A DNA stretch of 6,711 bases from Rhodocyclales bacterium (lineage in GTDB: Bacteria; Pseudomonadota; Gammaproteobacteria; Burkholderiales; Rhodocyclaceae). Below, in pieces: positions 1-5,361 of this stretch (within the stretch, counting starts at the first letter, position 1; the number at the start of each line of letters is the position of its first letter). The notes under the pieces were generated by a model. That model was not told where the DNA came from and did not search any database. It saw only the letters and a list, made by a program, of their open reading frames with translations. The DNA lies in contig JAIOPW010000498.1 of assembly GCA_021413665.1 (NCBI GenBank), forward strand, positions 1 to 6,711, given 5' to 3'. A program made the position numbers and the translations under genes.

Positions 1-211
1 CGAACTCGCCCGAGGCCTCGACCAGCTCGCGCGTCAGCGTCGCCTTGTCGATCACCACCGCGACCTTGGGCGGATCGAAATCCAGCGGCATCGACCACGC
101 GGCGGCCATCACGTTGCGACGCCCGGCATGGGCGCTGGAAACCAGCACCGTCGGGCCATGGTTGAGCAGCAGGTAAGCCTTGCCCGGCGGTACGGCGACG
201 CGCTGCGTCAT
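1..211 (-). CDS. Flavin reductase-like (FMN-binding split-barrel) protein, N-terminal part
   Basis: The visible part is the first 70 residues, beginning MTQRVAVPPGKAYLLLNHGP; the rest lies beyond base 1. The pattern of a small N-terminal strand, then N-V-M-A-A-A-W-S-M-P and D-P-P-K-V-A-V-V-I-D with a downstream T-R-E-L and G-E-F, is typical of the flavin reductase-like domain (flavoredoxin/DIM6-NTAB type), which binds FMN and either reduces free flavin or acts as an electron-transfer flavoprotein. The ATG at 211-209 overlaps the TGA of the acetoacetyl-CoA synthetase gene as ATGA. It has a strong ribosome binding site, GGAGGG six bases upstream, inside the end of that gene. The two genes are therefore very likely cotranscribed and translationally coupled. 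The substrate cannot be told from this fragment. The family call is fairly secure; the specific activity is unknown. Confidence 0.8.
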   Translation of the reverse strand, partial: MTQRVAVPPGKAYLLLNHGPTVLVSSAHAGRRNVMAAAWSMPLDFDPPKVAVVIDKATLTRELVEASGEF

Positions 212-2184
212 GCCGCGCCCTCCGTGGCGGCCCGTTTCGCGGCGAAGTCGAGGAACCATTGCAGGCTGCTGGGATTGGCCATCGCGTCCGGGTTGGCTAT
301 CTTGTCGAGGGCGTGGCCAAGCAGCAACTTCTTGATGGGCAGTTCCATCTTCTTGCCCGAAAGGGTGCGCGGAATGTCCGCGACCTGGAGGATTTCATTG
401 GGCACATGGCGCGCCGACAGCGCCACCTTGATCCGCTCGCGCAGCGCGGTTTCGAGCTGCGGCGTCAGGTCGTGGCCAGGGCGCAGGACGACGAACAGCG
501 GCATCCAGGATTCGCGGCCGAGGAATTCGAGGTCGACCACCAGGCTGTCCAGCACTTCCGGCAGTTCCTCGACGGCGCGATAGAGTTCGCTGGTGCCCAT
601 GCGGATGCCATGCCGGTTGATGGTGGCGTCCGAGCGGCCATAGATGATCGCGCCACCGCGCGGCGTGATGCGCAGCCAGTCTCCGTGGCGCCAGATGCCG
701 GGGTACATGTCGAAGTAGCTCTCGCGGTAGCGGCGGTCTTCCGCGTCGTTCCAGAACCTGAGCGGCATCGAAGGCATCGGTGCGCTGCATACCAGTTCGC
801 CCACTTCATCGATCAGGGCGCGGCCAGCGTCGTCGAAGGCTTCCACCTTGGCGCCGAGGCAGCGGCACTGCATTTCGCCCGAATGGACGGGCAGGATCGG
901 CACGCCGCCGACAAAGGCGCCGGCGAAGTCGGTGCCGCCGGAGATCGGATTGATCCAGATGTCGCGCCGGACATGGTCGTAAATCCACTGATAGCCCTCC
1001 GCCGGCAAGGGCGAGCCGGTGGAGCCGACGGTGCGCAGCCGCGACAGGTCGGCGACCTGGTTCGGCTCGACCCGGGCCTTCAGGCAGGACAGGAAAAACG
1101 CCGCACCGGCGCCGAAGAACGTGACGCCGGTTTCACCGACGAAACGCCATAGGGTGTTCCAGTCCGGCCAACCCGGATTGCCGTCGTAGATGCAGGCCGT
1201 GCTGCCGAGCAGGAGGCCGGAGAGCTGACAATTCCACATGATCCAGCCACTGCTGGAATACCAGTGGAAGCGATCCTCGGGGCCGAGATCCAGGTGCAGC
1301 GCGGCCATCTTGACGTGTTCCAGAACGATACCGCCCTGCGAATGCACGATGGGTTTGGGCAAGCCGGTGGTGCCGGAGGAATAGACAATCCATAGCGGGT
1401 GATCGAAGGGCACGTGCTCGACCCGCAACGGCTGGTTTCCGGCGGTCGCGACGGCCCAGTTGGTGCAGTTGGCAAATCGGGCGGCATCGGCCCGCAGGTC
1501 GAGCCCGGGCAGCAGGATCAGGTGGTCGACACTGGACAATTCCGCCAGCAATTCATGCAGCAGTTCGCTGCGGTCGTGCGGTTTGCCGCCGTAGCGGTAG
1601 CCATCGACCGCGATCATCACCTTCGGCGCGATCTGGCGGAAGCGGTCGAGTACCGCAATGCGCCCCATGTCGGGCGAGCAGGCTGACCAGATGGCGCCGA
1701 GGCTGGCTACGGCGAGGAAGGCGACGATGGTTTCCGGAATGTTGGGCAGGTAGGCCGCCACGCGGTCGCCGCGCCCGACGCCCATTTCACGCAGGCTGGC
1801 GGCCAGGGCGCCGACCTGGCGCCGCAGTTCGGCCCAGCCCAGCTCGCGATCGACGCCGGCTTCATTGCGAGAAATGACTGCCGGGCGGTCCGCCGTGGCA
1901 TGGCGGAAGACCTGGTCGACGTAGTTCATGCTTACGCCGGGGAACCACTGCGCACCGGGCATGCGCGCATCCGCCAGGACGCGGACGCGCGGGGTCGCGG
2001 CGGGAACCGCGAAATAGTCCCAGATGGCAGCCCAGAAGCCCTCGAGATCATCGACCGACCAGCGCCAAAGCGCATCGTAGTCGGCAAAATGCATGCCGCG
2101 CTCGGCCGCCAGCCAGTTGGTAAAGGCGGTGATCTTGGCCGCGCGTATCGCCGCGGCCGATGGCTGCCAGGCCGGATATTCCAC
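208..2184 (-). CDS. Acetoacetyl-CoA synthetase (acetoacetate-CoA ligase)
   Basis: A cytosolic ANL-superfamily adenylating enzyme that activates acetoacetate with ATP and CoA to acetoacetyl-CoA (EC 6.2.1.16), feeding ketone bodies or polyhydroxybutyrate breakdown products back into acyl-CoA metabolism. The 658 residues match the usual ~650 of the family. Visible motifs in order: N-terminal ACS-like segment with W-x-Y-F (about 55-58); phosphate loop YSSGTTGLPKPIVH (268-281); adenine/acid motif SGGTDFAG (415-422), with GGTD as in acetoacetyl-CoA synthetases; HGDW (500-503); the GRSD hinge (516-519) followed by HGIRMGTSELY; and the A10 motif PRTLSGKKMEL, with catalytic Lys611. The start is GTG (2184-2182), because the family's W-Q-P-S N-terminus begins right after it and a GAGGGG purine tract lies about 10 bases upstream. 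It overlaps the flavin reductase-like gene by four bases and is divergent from dacB. Acetyl- or propionyl-CoA synthetase is less likely given the GGTD and GIRMGTSELY motifs. Confidence 0.95.
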   Translation of the reverse strand: MEYPAWQPSAAAIRAAKITAFTNWLAAERGMHFADYDALWRWSVDDLEGFWAAIWDYFAVPAATPRVRVLADARMPGAQWFPGVSMNYVDQVFRHATADRPAVISRNEAGVDRELGWAELRRQVGALAASLREMGVGRGDRVAAYLPNIPETIVAFLAVASLGAIWSACSPDMGRIAVLDRFRQIAPKVMIAVDGYRYGGKPHDRSELLHELLAELSSVDHLILLPGLDLRADAARFANCTNWAVATAGNQPLRVEHVPFDHPLWIVYSSGTTGLPKPIVHSQGGIVLEHVKMAALHLDLGPEDRFHWYSSSGWIMWNCQLSGLLLGSTACIYDGNPGWPDWNTLWRFVGETGVTFFGAGAAFFLSCLKARVEPNQVADLSRLRTVGSTGSPLPAEGYQWIYDHVRRDIWINPISGGTDFAGAFVGGVPILPVHSGEMQCRCLGAKVEAFDDAGRALIDEVGELVCSAPMPSMPLRFWNDAEDRRYRESYFDMYPGIWRHGDWLRITPRGGAIIYGRSDATINRHGIRMGTSELYRAVEELPEVLDSLVVDLEFLGRESWMPLFVVLRPGHDLTPQLETALRERIKVALSARHVPNEILQVADIPRTLSGKKMELPIKKLLLGHALDKIANPDAMANPSSLQWFLDFAAKRAATEGAA

Positions 2185-2231
2185 GGCTGTTCTTCCCCTC
2201 GTTCTTTCGGCCGATTCTATAAGATAGGGTC
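2185..2231. promoter_or_regulatory. Divergent 47-bp intergenic region with overlapping -10-like elements
   Basis: Only 47 bp separate the GTG of the acetoacetyl-CoA synthetase from the ATG of dacB, so any promoters here are back to back. On the plus strand TATAAG (2218-2223) resembles a -10 box for dacB; on the minus strand TAGAAT (2219-2214) resembles a -10 box for the synthetase. They overlap by two bases. No convincing -35 box is seen for either. If TATAAG is used, the dacB transcript would start within a couple of bases of its ATG. This is sequence resemblance only. Confidence 0.35.
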
Positions 2232-3656
2232 ATGCGCAAAGTATTTTTCTCCCTGGCCTGCCTGTGGACCCTGCACGCCATCGCCAGCGACCTGCCCGCT
2301 GCGGTGGGCCAGGCGCTGAAAGGTGCCGGAATTCCCGTGGCGGCGACCGCCGTCTGGGTCAGGGAAGTGGATGCAAACCGGCCGCTCGTCGCGGTCAATG
2401 CGCGTGCCGCGCTGAATCCGGCCTCGACCATGAAGCTGGTCACCACTTTCGCCGCGCTCGACTTGCTGGGCCCGGCCTATGTCTGGAAAACCGAGGCCTT
2501 CGCCACGGGCACGCTGGCCGATGGCGTACTTGTGGGCGACCTGCACCTGCGCGGCGGCGGCGACCCCAAACTGACCTATGACCAGTTCGGCCGCCTTCTG
2601 CGACAGATCAGGGCGCGCGGAATTCGCGAGATCCGCGGCGACCTGGTGCTCGATCGCAGCGCCTTCGCCGTCCCCGTTGCCGATCCGGGGCGCTTCGACG
2701 CGCAACCGATGCGGCCCTATAACGTCTCTCCGGACGCCCTGTTGCTGAACTTCAAGGCGGTGACCCTGCAACTGATTCCCGATCCGGCACAGAAGTCCAT
2801 CAGCATCGGCATGGAGCCGGCGCCGGCCAATCTCGACGTTATCAACAAGCTCACGCTGGGCAATGGCAACGGCAACGGCTGTGGCGACTGGAAGGAACGC
2901 CTGCGCGCCGATGTGTTCAGCCACGGCCAGACGACCCGGCTGGTGCTGACCGGCAGTTTTCCGCAAAACTGCGGCGAGCAGCGCTGGAACATTGCCGTGC
3001 AGGAGCATCCGCAATTCGTGCTTGGTGTTTTCGTCCAGCTCTGGGCCGAACTCGGTGGTTCGCTGGCCGGCGGCGTGCGCGAAGGCCTGGTTCCGGTGGA
3101 AGCTCGCGCGGTCGCCGTGCTGCCATCGCCGACTCTTGGCGAAGTGGTGCGCGACATCAATAAATTCTCCAACAATGTCATGGCACGCCAGTTGTTCCTG
3201 ACCCTGGGCATGGAGAGTGGACGCCGCCCAGCCGCGGCGGAGGACGCGGATGCGGCGATACGTGCGTGGCTCGATGCGCGGGCCCTGGGTATCCCGGAAC
3301 TGGTCCTGGAAAACGGCTCGGGCCTGTCGCGGCGCGAACGGATATCCGCCGAAGGATTGGGACGCGTGTTGCAGGCAGCCTGGAAAAGCGCGGTCATGCC
3401 GGAGTTGATGGCCTCGCTGCCGGTGACTGCGACCGACGGCACGATGAAAAAACGCCTCAAGCAGAACGGCGTCGCCGGCCAGGCGCACATCAAGACCGGC
3501 TCGCTGGAAGGCGTGCGCAGCATTGCCGGTTACGTCCTGGACAAGGGCGGACGGCGCTGGATCGTGGTGTTCTTCGTCAATCACGCCAATGCCGCCGGCG
3601 CGCAACCGGCGCAGGATGCCCTGCTGCAATGGGTGTACGAGCGGGGCGGGGCATGA
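2232..3656 (+). CDS. dacB: D-alanyl-D-alanine carboxypeptidase/endopeptidase (PBP4 family, peptidase S13)
   Basis: A periplasmic low-molecular-mass penicillin-binding protein that trims terminal D-Ala from, and cleaves cross-bridges in, peptidoglycan. All three active-site motifs of the serine transpeptidase fold are visible: S65-T-M-K68 (SxxK), S313-N-N315 (SxN) and K421-T-G423 (KTG). The family signatures ENGSGLSR (360-367) and TDGTMKKR (401-408) are also present. Residues 1-18 form a Sec signal peptide (MRKVFFSLACLWTLHAIA, cleavage before SDLP). The length of 474 aa is normal for the family, including the large insert between SxxK and SxN. That insert carries C217 and C247, which could form a disulfide (inference). 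An in-frame stop at 2220-2222 makes ATG 2232 the only sensible start, although AGGG sits just two bases before it, too close for an ideal ribosome binding site. The stop overlaps the next gene (ATGA). A short GGCAAY hexamer repeat encodes G-N-G-N-G-N near residue 210. Confidence 0.97.
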   Translation: MRKVFFSLACLWTLHAIASDLPAAVGQALKGAGIPVAATAVWVREVDANRPLVAVNARAALNPASTMKLVTTFAALDLLGPAYVWKTEAFATGTLADGVLVGDLHLRGGGDPKLTYDQFGRLLRQIRARGIREIRGDLVLDRSAFAVPVADPGRFDAQPMRPYNVSPDALLLNFKAVTLQLIPDPAQKSISIGMEPAPANLDVINKLTLGNGNGNGCGDWKERLRADVFSHGQTTRLVLTGSFPQNCGEQRWNIAVQEHPQFVLGVFVQLWAELGGSLAGGVREGLVPVEARAVAVLPSPTLGEVVRDINKFSNNVMARQLFLTLGMESGRRPAAAEDADAAIRAWLDARALGIPELVLENGSGLSRRERISAEGLGRVLQAAWKSAVMPELMASLPVTATDGTMKKRLKQNGVAGQAHIKTGSLEGVRSIAGYVLDKGGRRWIVVFFVNHANAAGAQPAQDALLQWVYERGGA

Positions 3657-3886
3657 AGCGGGTGGCGTTCCTGGGCGCCGGTTTCGCCTACATGGTGTTG
3701 CTGATCGAAGCCATCCGTGCCGCCGTCGCCTGGTGGCGCGGCGAACTGGCGCAACCCGGCTGGGGCGATGTTGCGCTGATCGCGGTGCTGCCGCTGCTGG
3801 TCTGGACCTGGTGGCGTTACCTCTCGCCCTTTGGCCGCGACTGTCAGAAATGCGCGCTGCCACCGGACGCGGATCGGCGACAGTGA
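3653..3886 (+). CDS. Small two-helix membrane protein with CxxC motif, unknown function
   Basis: Not recognised as a named family. This 77-aa protein begins MKRVAFLGAG. It has two probable membrane segments, about residues 4-28 (rich in A, V, L, with WW at its end) and 39-54 (LIAVLPLLVWTWW), separated by a short polar loop. A hydrophilic tail contains C64-x-x-C67 (DCQKCALP). A CxxC on a short soluble tail could bind a metal or be redox active, but nothing in the sequence decides this. The start is chosen because ATG 3653 overlaps the dacB TGA as ATGA, and its own TGA overlaps the GTG of the next gene as GTGA, so it sits in the middle of a translationally coupled trio. The GC-rich codon use resembles its neighbours. 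Coding is supported by this architecture and by the strong transmembrane pattern. Confidence 0.75.
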   Translation: MKRVAFLGAGFAYMVLLIEAIRAAVAWWRGELAQPGWGDVALIAVLPLLVWTWWRYLSPFGRDCQKCALPPDADRRQ

Positions 3887-4260
3887 GTTCGGAGTCCTGC
3901 CCCTGCGGCCGGCCGCGAACCTATGCCGCCTGCTGCGGCCCCTACCATGCGGGAAGCCAGGCGGCCGACGCCGAATCCCTGATGCGCTCGCGCTACAGCG
4001 CCTACGCGCGGGGGTTGGAGGGCTATCTGATGGCCACCTGGCACCCGTCCACCCGACCCGGGCCCCTCGACCTTGGGGCCGCGCCGCAATCGAAGTGGCT
4101 GGGGCTGGAGATAAAGGCCTGTTCCGAAAGTGGCGATGCCGCAACGGTTGAATTCGTTGCCCGTTGCCGCATCGGCGGACGTGCGCGACGCCTGCATGAA
4201 GTCAGCCGCTTCCTGCGCGAGAACGGCCGCTGGTACTACGTCGACGGCGTCATCGACTGA
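3883..4260 (+). CDS. ychJ: YchJ family protein (UPF0225) with N-terminal SEC-C zinc motif
   Basis: A 125-aa protein of the YchJ/UPF0225 family, whose molecular function is not established. The N-terminus carries a SEC-C-like metal-binding motif, C6-P-C8 then C17-C18 (SCPCGRPRTYAACCGPYH). The conserved YchJ core follows: LMRSRYSAYARG (33-44), L-M-A-T-W-H-P-S (49-56), W-L-G-L-E-I (72-77) and the C-terminal SRFLRENGRWYYVDG (108-122). Unlike the ~150-aa E. coli protein it has no second SEC-C motif at the C-terminus and stops right after VDGVID, so it is the short form. The GTG at 3883 gives the family's short N-terminus and a GTGA overlap with the upstream gene; an in-frame ATG at 3850 would add 11 unconserved residues and is the alternative. 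The ribosome binding site is weak for both, consistent with coupling to the upstream stop. Confidence 0.9.
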   Translation: MSSESCPCGRPRTYAACCGPYHAGSQAADAESLMRSRYSAYARGLEGYLMATWHPSTRPGPLDLGAAPQSKWLGLEIKACSESGDAATVEFVARCRIGGRARRLHEVSRFLRENGRWYYVDGVID

Positions 4261-4281
4261 GCCGGAGAGCCCTTCGCCGGC
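4261..4281 (+). terminator. Weak hairpin after ychJ
   Basis: Immediately after the ychJ stop, GCCGG...CCGGC can pair, with a further three inner pairs across one A/G mismatch and a CCC loop. No T-run follows (CTGAAACAAC), so it is not a canonical intrinsic terminator. It may slow polymerase or protect the 3' end. If it does not terminate, the operon transcript would run into the small-RNA locus downstream. Confidence 0.2.
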
Positions 4282-4307
4282 CTGAAACAACTTGTTGCAA
4301 ATCGCGG

Positions 4308-4337
4308 TTGAACCGATCGGTCCCGGCCCCATCTATA
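4308..4337 (+). promoter_or_regulatory. Candidate promoter for the intergenic small transcript
   Basis: TTGAAC (4308-4313), four of six matches to a sigma-70 -35 box, is followed after 18 bp by TCTATA (4332-4337), a poor -10. TATAGG (4334-4339) is a better -10 but at 20-bp spacing. A perfect 10-bp palindrome, ACCGATCGGT (4312-4321), overlaps the -35 side and could be an operator. If used, transcription would begin near 4344, about 30 bases before the small ORF. The support is compositional only. Confidence 0.3.
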
Positions 4338-4375
4338 GGGGCATGTCGGCAGACCCTGCCGTAGCGGAGATCAAC

Positions 4376-4435
4376 ATGCAGCCCGATGCAGTCCTGAAGT
4401 TCCTGACCGATTCACGCCGTTACCTCGACCGGTAG
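4376..4435 (+). CDS. Micro-ORF of 19 codons upstream of the aSD-loop hairpin
   Basis: ATG at 4376 to TAG at 4433-4435 would encode MQPDAVLKFLTDSRRYLDR. GGAG (4366-4369) lies six bases before the ATG, an ideal ribosome binding site spacing. The peptide is amphipathic, with an acidic and hydrophobic first half and an arginine-rich end (SRRYLDR); no family is recognised and it has no transmembrane segment. An in-frame ATG at 4343 would give 30 residues, but it has AGGGG only one base upstream and lies at or before the predicted transcript start. The ORF may be a leader peptide, or a small protein on the same RNA as the aSD-loop hairpin. It contains no run of a single amino acid, which argues against classical attenuation. 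Codons alone cannot prove translation at this length. Confidence 0.45.
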   Translation: MQPDAVLKFLTDSRRYLDR

Positions 4436-4448
4436 GGCGCTTTTCCCC

Positions 4449-4483
4449 TTGGCGGCTGGTTTCCTCCTCCTTCCAGTCGCCAG
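4449..4483 (+). other. Stem-loop displaying a CCUCCUCCUU anti-Shine-Dalgarno loop
   Basis: The 5' arm TTGGCGGCTGG (4449-4459) pairs with CCAGTCGCCAG (4473-4483): nine Watson-Crick pairs and two G-U wobbles with no bulge. The loop, 4460-4472, is purely pyrimidine (TTTCCTCCTCCTT) and so should stay unpaired. It is complementary to purine-rich ribosome binding sites of the AAGGAGG type. The wobbles are valid only for the plus-strand RNA, so the plus strand is the likely transcribed one. Confidence 0.6.
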
Positions 4484-4515
4484 AAGGCCCCGTGTGTGCG
4501 GGGCCTTCGCCGTTT
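4483..4515 (+). terminator. Intrinsic terminator-like hairpin
   Basis: GAAGGCCCCG (4483-4492) pairs perfectly with CGGGGCCTTC (4499-4508) around a TGTGTG loop. The stem is very stable, but the T-tract is poor and offset (GCCGTTT, 4509-4515). It would end the small transcript at about 4515. Its first base is shared with the last wobble pair of the preceding hairpin. Confidence 0.6.
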
Positions 4516-4550
4516 AAGGAGACCTTAACGCTGGAGCCATAAACTCCGGC
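4514..4550. promoter_or_regulatory. Two adjacent inverted repeats upstream of the 65-aa gene
   Basis: TTAAGG-AGA-CCTTAA (4514-4528) is a perfect hyphenated palindrome with 6-bp arms, the size of a dimeric regulator site. Right after it, GCTGGAG (4530-4536) pairs with CTCCGGC (4544-4550) around a 7-nt loop with one G-U. They lie 36-72 bp before the ATG of the next gene, where its promoter or leader should be. No convincing -35/-10 pair is seen, and the binding protein, if any, is unknown. Confidence 0.3.
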
Positions 4551-4585
4551 CATTAAATGTCATCGCACAGACGCAGGAGCCGCAA

Positions 4586-4783
4586 ATGAACCAGCGAGTG
4601 GTGAGCCTCATGGATGTTCTTGCTCCCCCCGGGAATGATTGGCTGAGGGAGATTTCCCGCCGCAGGAGCAACCTGCCGGCCGGGGTGCACATCGTTCGCT
4701 TCAGCGATGGCGATGACGAACCGACGGATGATGGCGAGGCCGCCGGCACAAAGTCCAGGCAACGCAAAAAGATGGCTGCCTGA
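4586..4783 (+). CDS. Small hypothetical protein (65 aa)
   Basis: No family is recognised. It starts MNQRVVSLMDVLAPPGNDWL and has a textbook ribosome binding site, AGGAG (4575-4579), six bases before the ATG. The first ~40 residues look like a small mixed fold (VVSLMDVL, WLREISRRR, GVHIVRF). They are followed by an acidic stretch (DGDDEPTDDGE, 41-51) and a strongly basic end (KSRQRKK, 56-62), so the tail is likely disordered. There is no signal peptide, membrane segment or cysteine. It stands alone on the plus strand, convergent with the lipocalin gene 35 bp away. Two ORFs on the opposite strand cover the same DNA but lack comparable start signals. The ribosome binding site supports real coding, but conservation is unknown. 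Confidence 0.55.
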   Translation: MNQRVVSLMDVLAPPGNDWLREISRRRSNLPAGVHIVRFSDGDDEPTDDGEAAGTKSRQRKKMAA

Positions 4784-4818
4784 GTTTTGTGGTTCGAGGC
4801 CGCCCGGGCAGTCTCGGT

Positions 4819-5361
4819 CTATTGGGGCTTGCCGGTGTCGCCGTGAGCCGTGTAGTTCAACTGTGTGGGGTCGAAACCCTGGGCGATGGCTGATTTGAGG
4901 GCTGCGTCGAGCAGGTTCTTCGGCAACTGCGGTGTCCGCGACAGTACCCAGAGGTACTTCCGGTTCGGATTGCCGACCACGGCCCAGCGATAGTCGGCAT
5001 CGAGGCCGAACACCCAGTAGTCGGCGCGAAAGGGCCAGAAGAATGACACCTTGAGGCGGGCATTCTTGCTGCCTTCCACCACGGTGGCCGTGCCCCGCGC
5101 CTCGTCGAATCCGTCAACGGTTCGACAGCGGTTGGTTACAGTGACATCCCCTTCCGGGGCCAGCGCGTATTCGGCGGTGGTATCGCCGACACAGTGGCGT
5201 TGGAAGAACATCGGGAAACTCGCGATTTCATACCACTTGCCGAGGTAGCGGGCGAGATCCATTTCGGCCACGCTGGCCGCCGGCGTTTCGGCGCGGACCG
5301 GCAAAGCCAGGCAGGAGATGGTTGCGACGAGGCAACCGATCATGGTGCGGCACCCGATCAA
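4819..5361 (-). CDS. blc: Blc-type outer-membrane/periplasmic lipocalin
   Basis: A bacterial lipocalin of the Blc/ApoD family, which binds fatty acids or lysophospholipids in the envelope and is linked to membrane stress. Visible motifs: the lipocalin GxW motif in YLGKWYEIASFP (39-50), the second conserved region DYRWAVVGNPNRKYLWVLSRTP (123-144), and the C-terminal L-N-Y after G-F-D-P (162-170). Two cysteines, C57 and C79, may form a disulfide. Residues 1-24 look like a Sec signal peptide ending P-V-R-A before ETPAAS; no good lipobox is present, so it is probably soluble in the periplasm rather than a lipoprotein like E. coli Blc. Start: TTG at 5361 overlaps the upstream TGA as TTGA and adds the only positive charge (R5) of the signal peptide. 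ATG at 5343 (174 aa) is the alternative. Neither has a strong ribosome binding site. It is the last gene of the DUF2237-gpx-blc operon. Confidence 0.9.
   Translation of the reverse strand: MIGCRTMIGCLVATISCLALPVRAETPAASVAEMDLARYLGKWYEIASFPMFFQRHCVGDTTAEYALAPEGDVTVTNRCRTVDGFDEARGTATVVEGSKNARLKVSFFWPFRADYWVFGLDADYRWAVVGNPNRKYLWVLSRTPQLPKNLLDAALKSAIAQGFDPTQLNYTAHGDTGKPQ

Larger units (their letters stand above)
4344..4515 (+). ncRNA. Putative small RNA with anti-Shine-Dalgarno loop, possibly dual-function with a micro-ORF
   Basis: The segment between ychJ and the 65-aa gene folds by eye into three ordered hairpins. The first is CGGCAG-ACC-CTGCCG (4347-4361), next to a ribosome binding site. The second is an 11-bp stem (4449-4459 with 4473-4483) with a 13-nt pyrimidine loop containing CCUCCUCCUU. 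The third is a 10-bp GC terminator hairpin (4483-4508) followed by GCCGTTT. The loop includes CCUCCUU, identical to the 16S rRNA 3' anti-Shine-Dalgarno core, so it could pair with mRNA ribosome binding sites. A CCUCC-loop hairpin followed by a terminator and downstream of a tiny ORF is the arrangement described for cuckoo/CcsR-type RNAs of Proteobacteria; membership is inferred from architecture only. The 5' end is uncertain: it depends on the weak promoter upstream, and the RNA could instead be processed from a longer transcript. Confidence 0.5.

Noticed and set aside
259..1152. 297-codon open frame on the plus strand antisense to the acetoacetyl-CoA synthetase gene
   Set aside because: Low-complexity, R/G/A/D-rich translation with no motif; the opposite strand is clearly the ANL enzyme.
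2217..3863. 548-codon open frame on the minus strand antisense to dacB
   Set aside because: It is a shadow of the GC-rich dacB codons: its translation has no recognisable domain, while the plus strand carries all S13 motifs.
3844..4332. 162-codon minus-strand ORF over ychJ
   Set aside because: It is antisense to a convincing YchJ protein, its translation has no recognisable domain, and I saw no supporting start signal for it.
4525..4767. Minus-strand ORFs opposite the 65-aa gene
   Set aside because: The plus-strand frame has an AGGAG site at ideal spacing; I see no comparable start signal for the minus-strand frames and their translations look compositionally random.
4796..4815. Hairpin between the 65-aa gene and the lipocalin gene, considered as a shared terminator
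   Set aside because: The stem has a C/A mismatch and there is no T-run on either strand, so I could not support a terminator.
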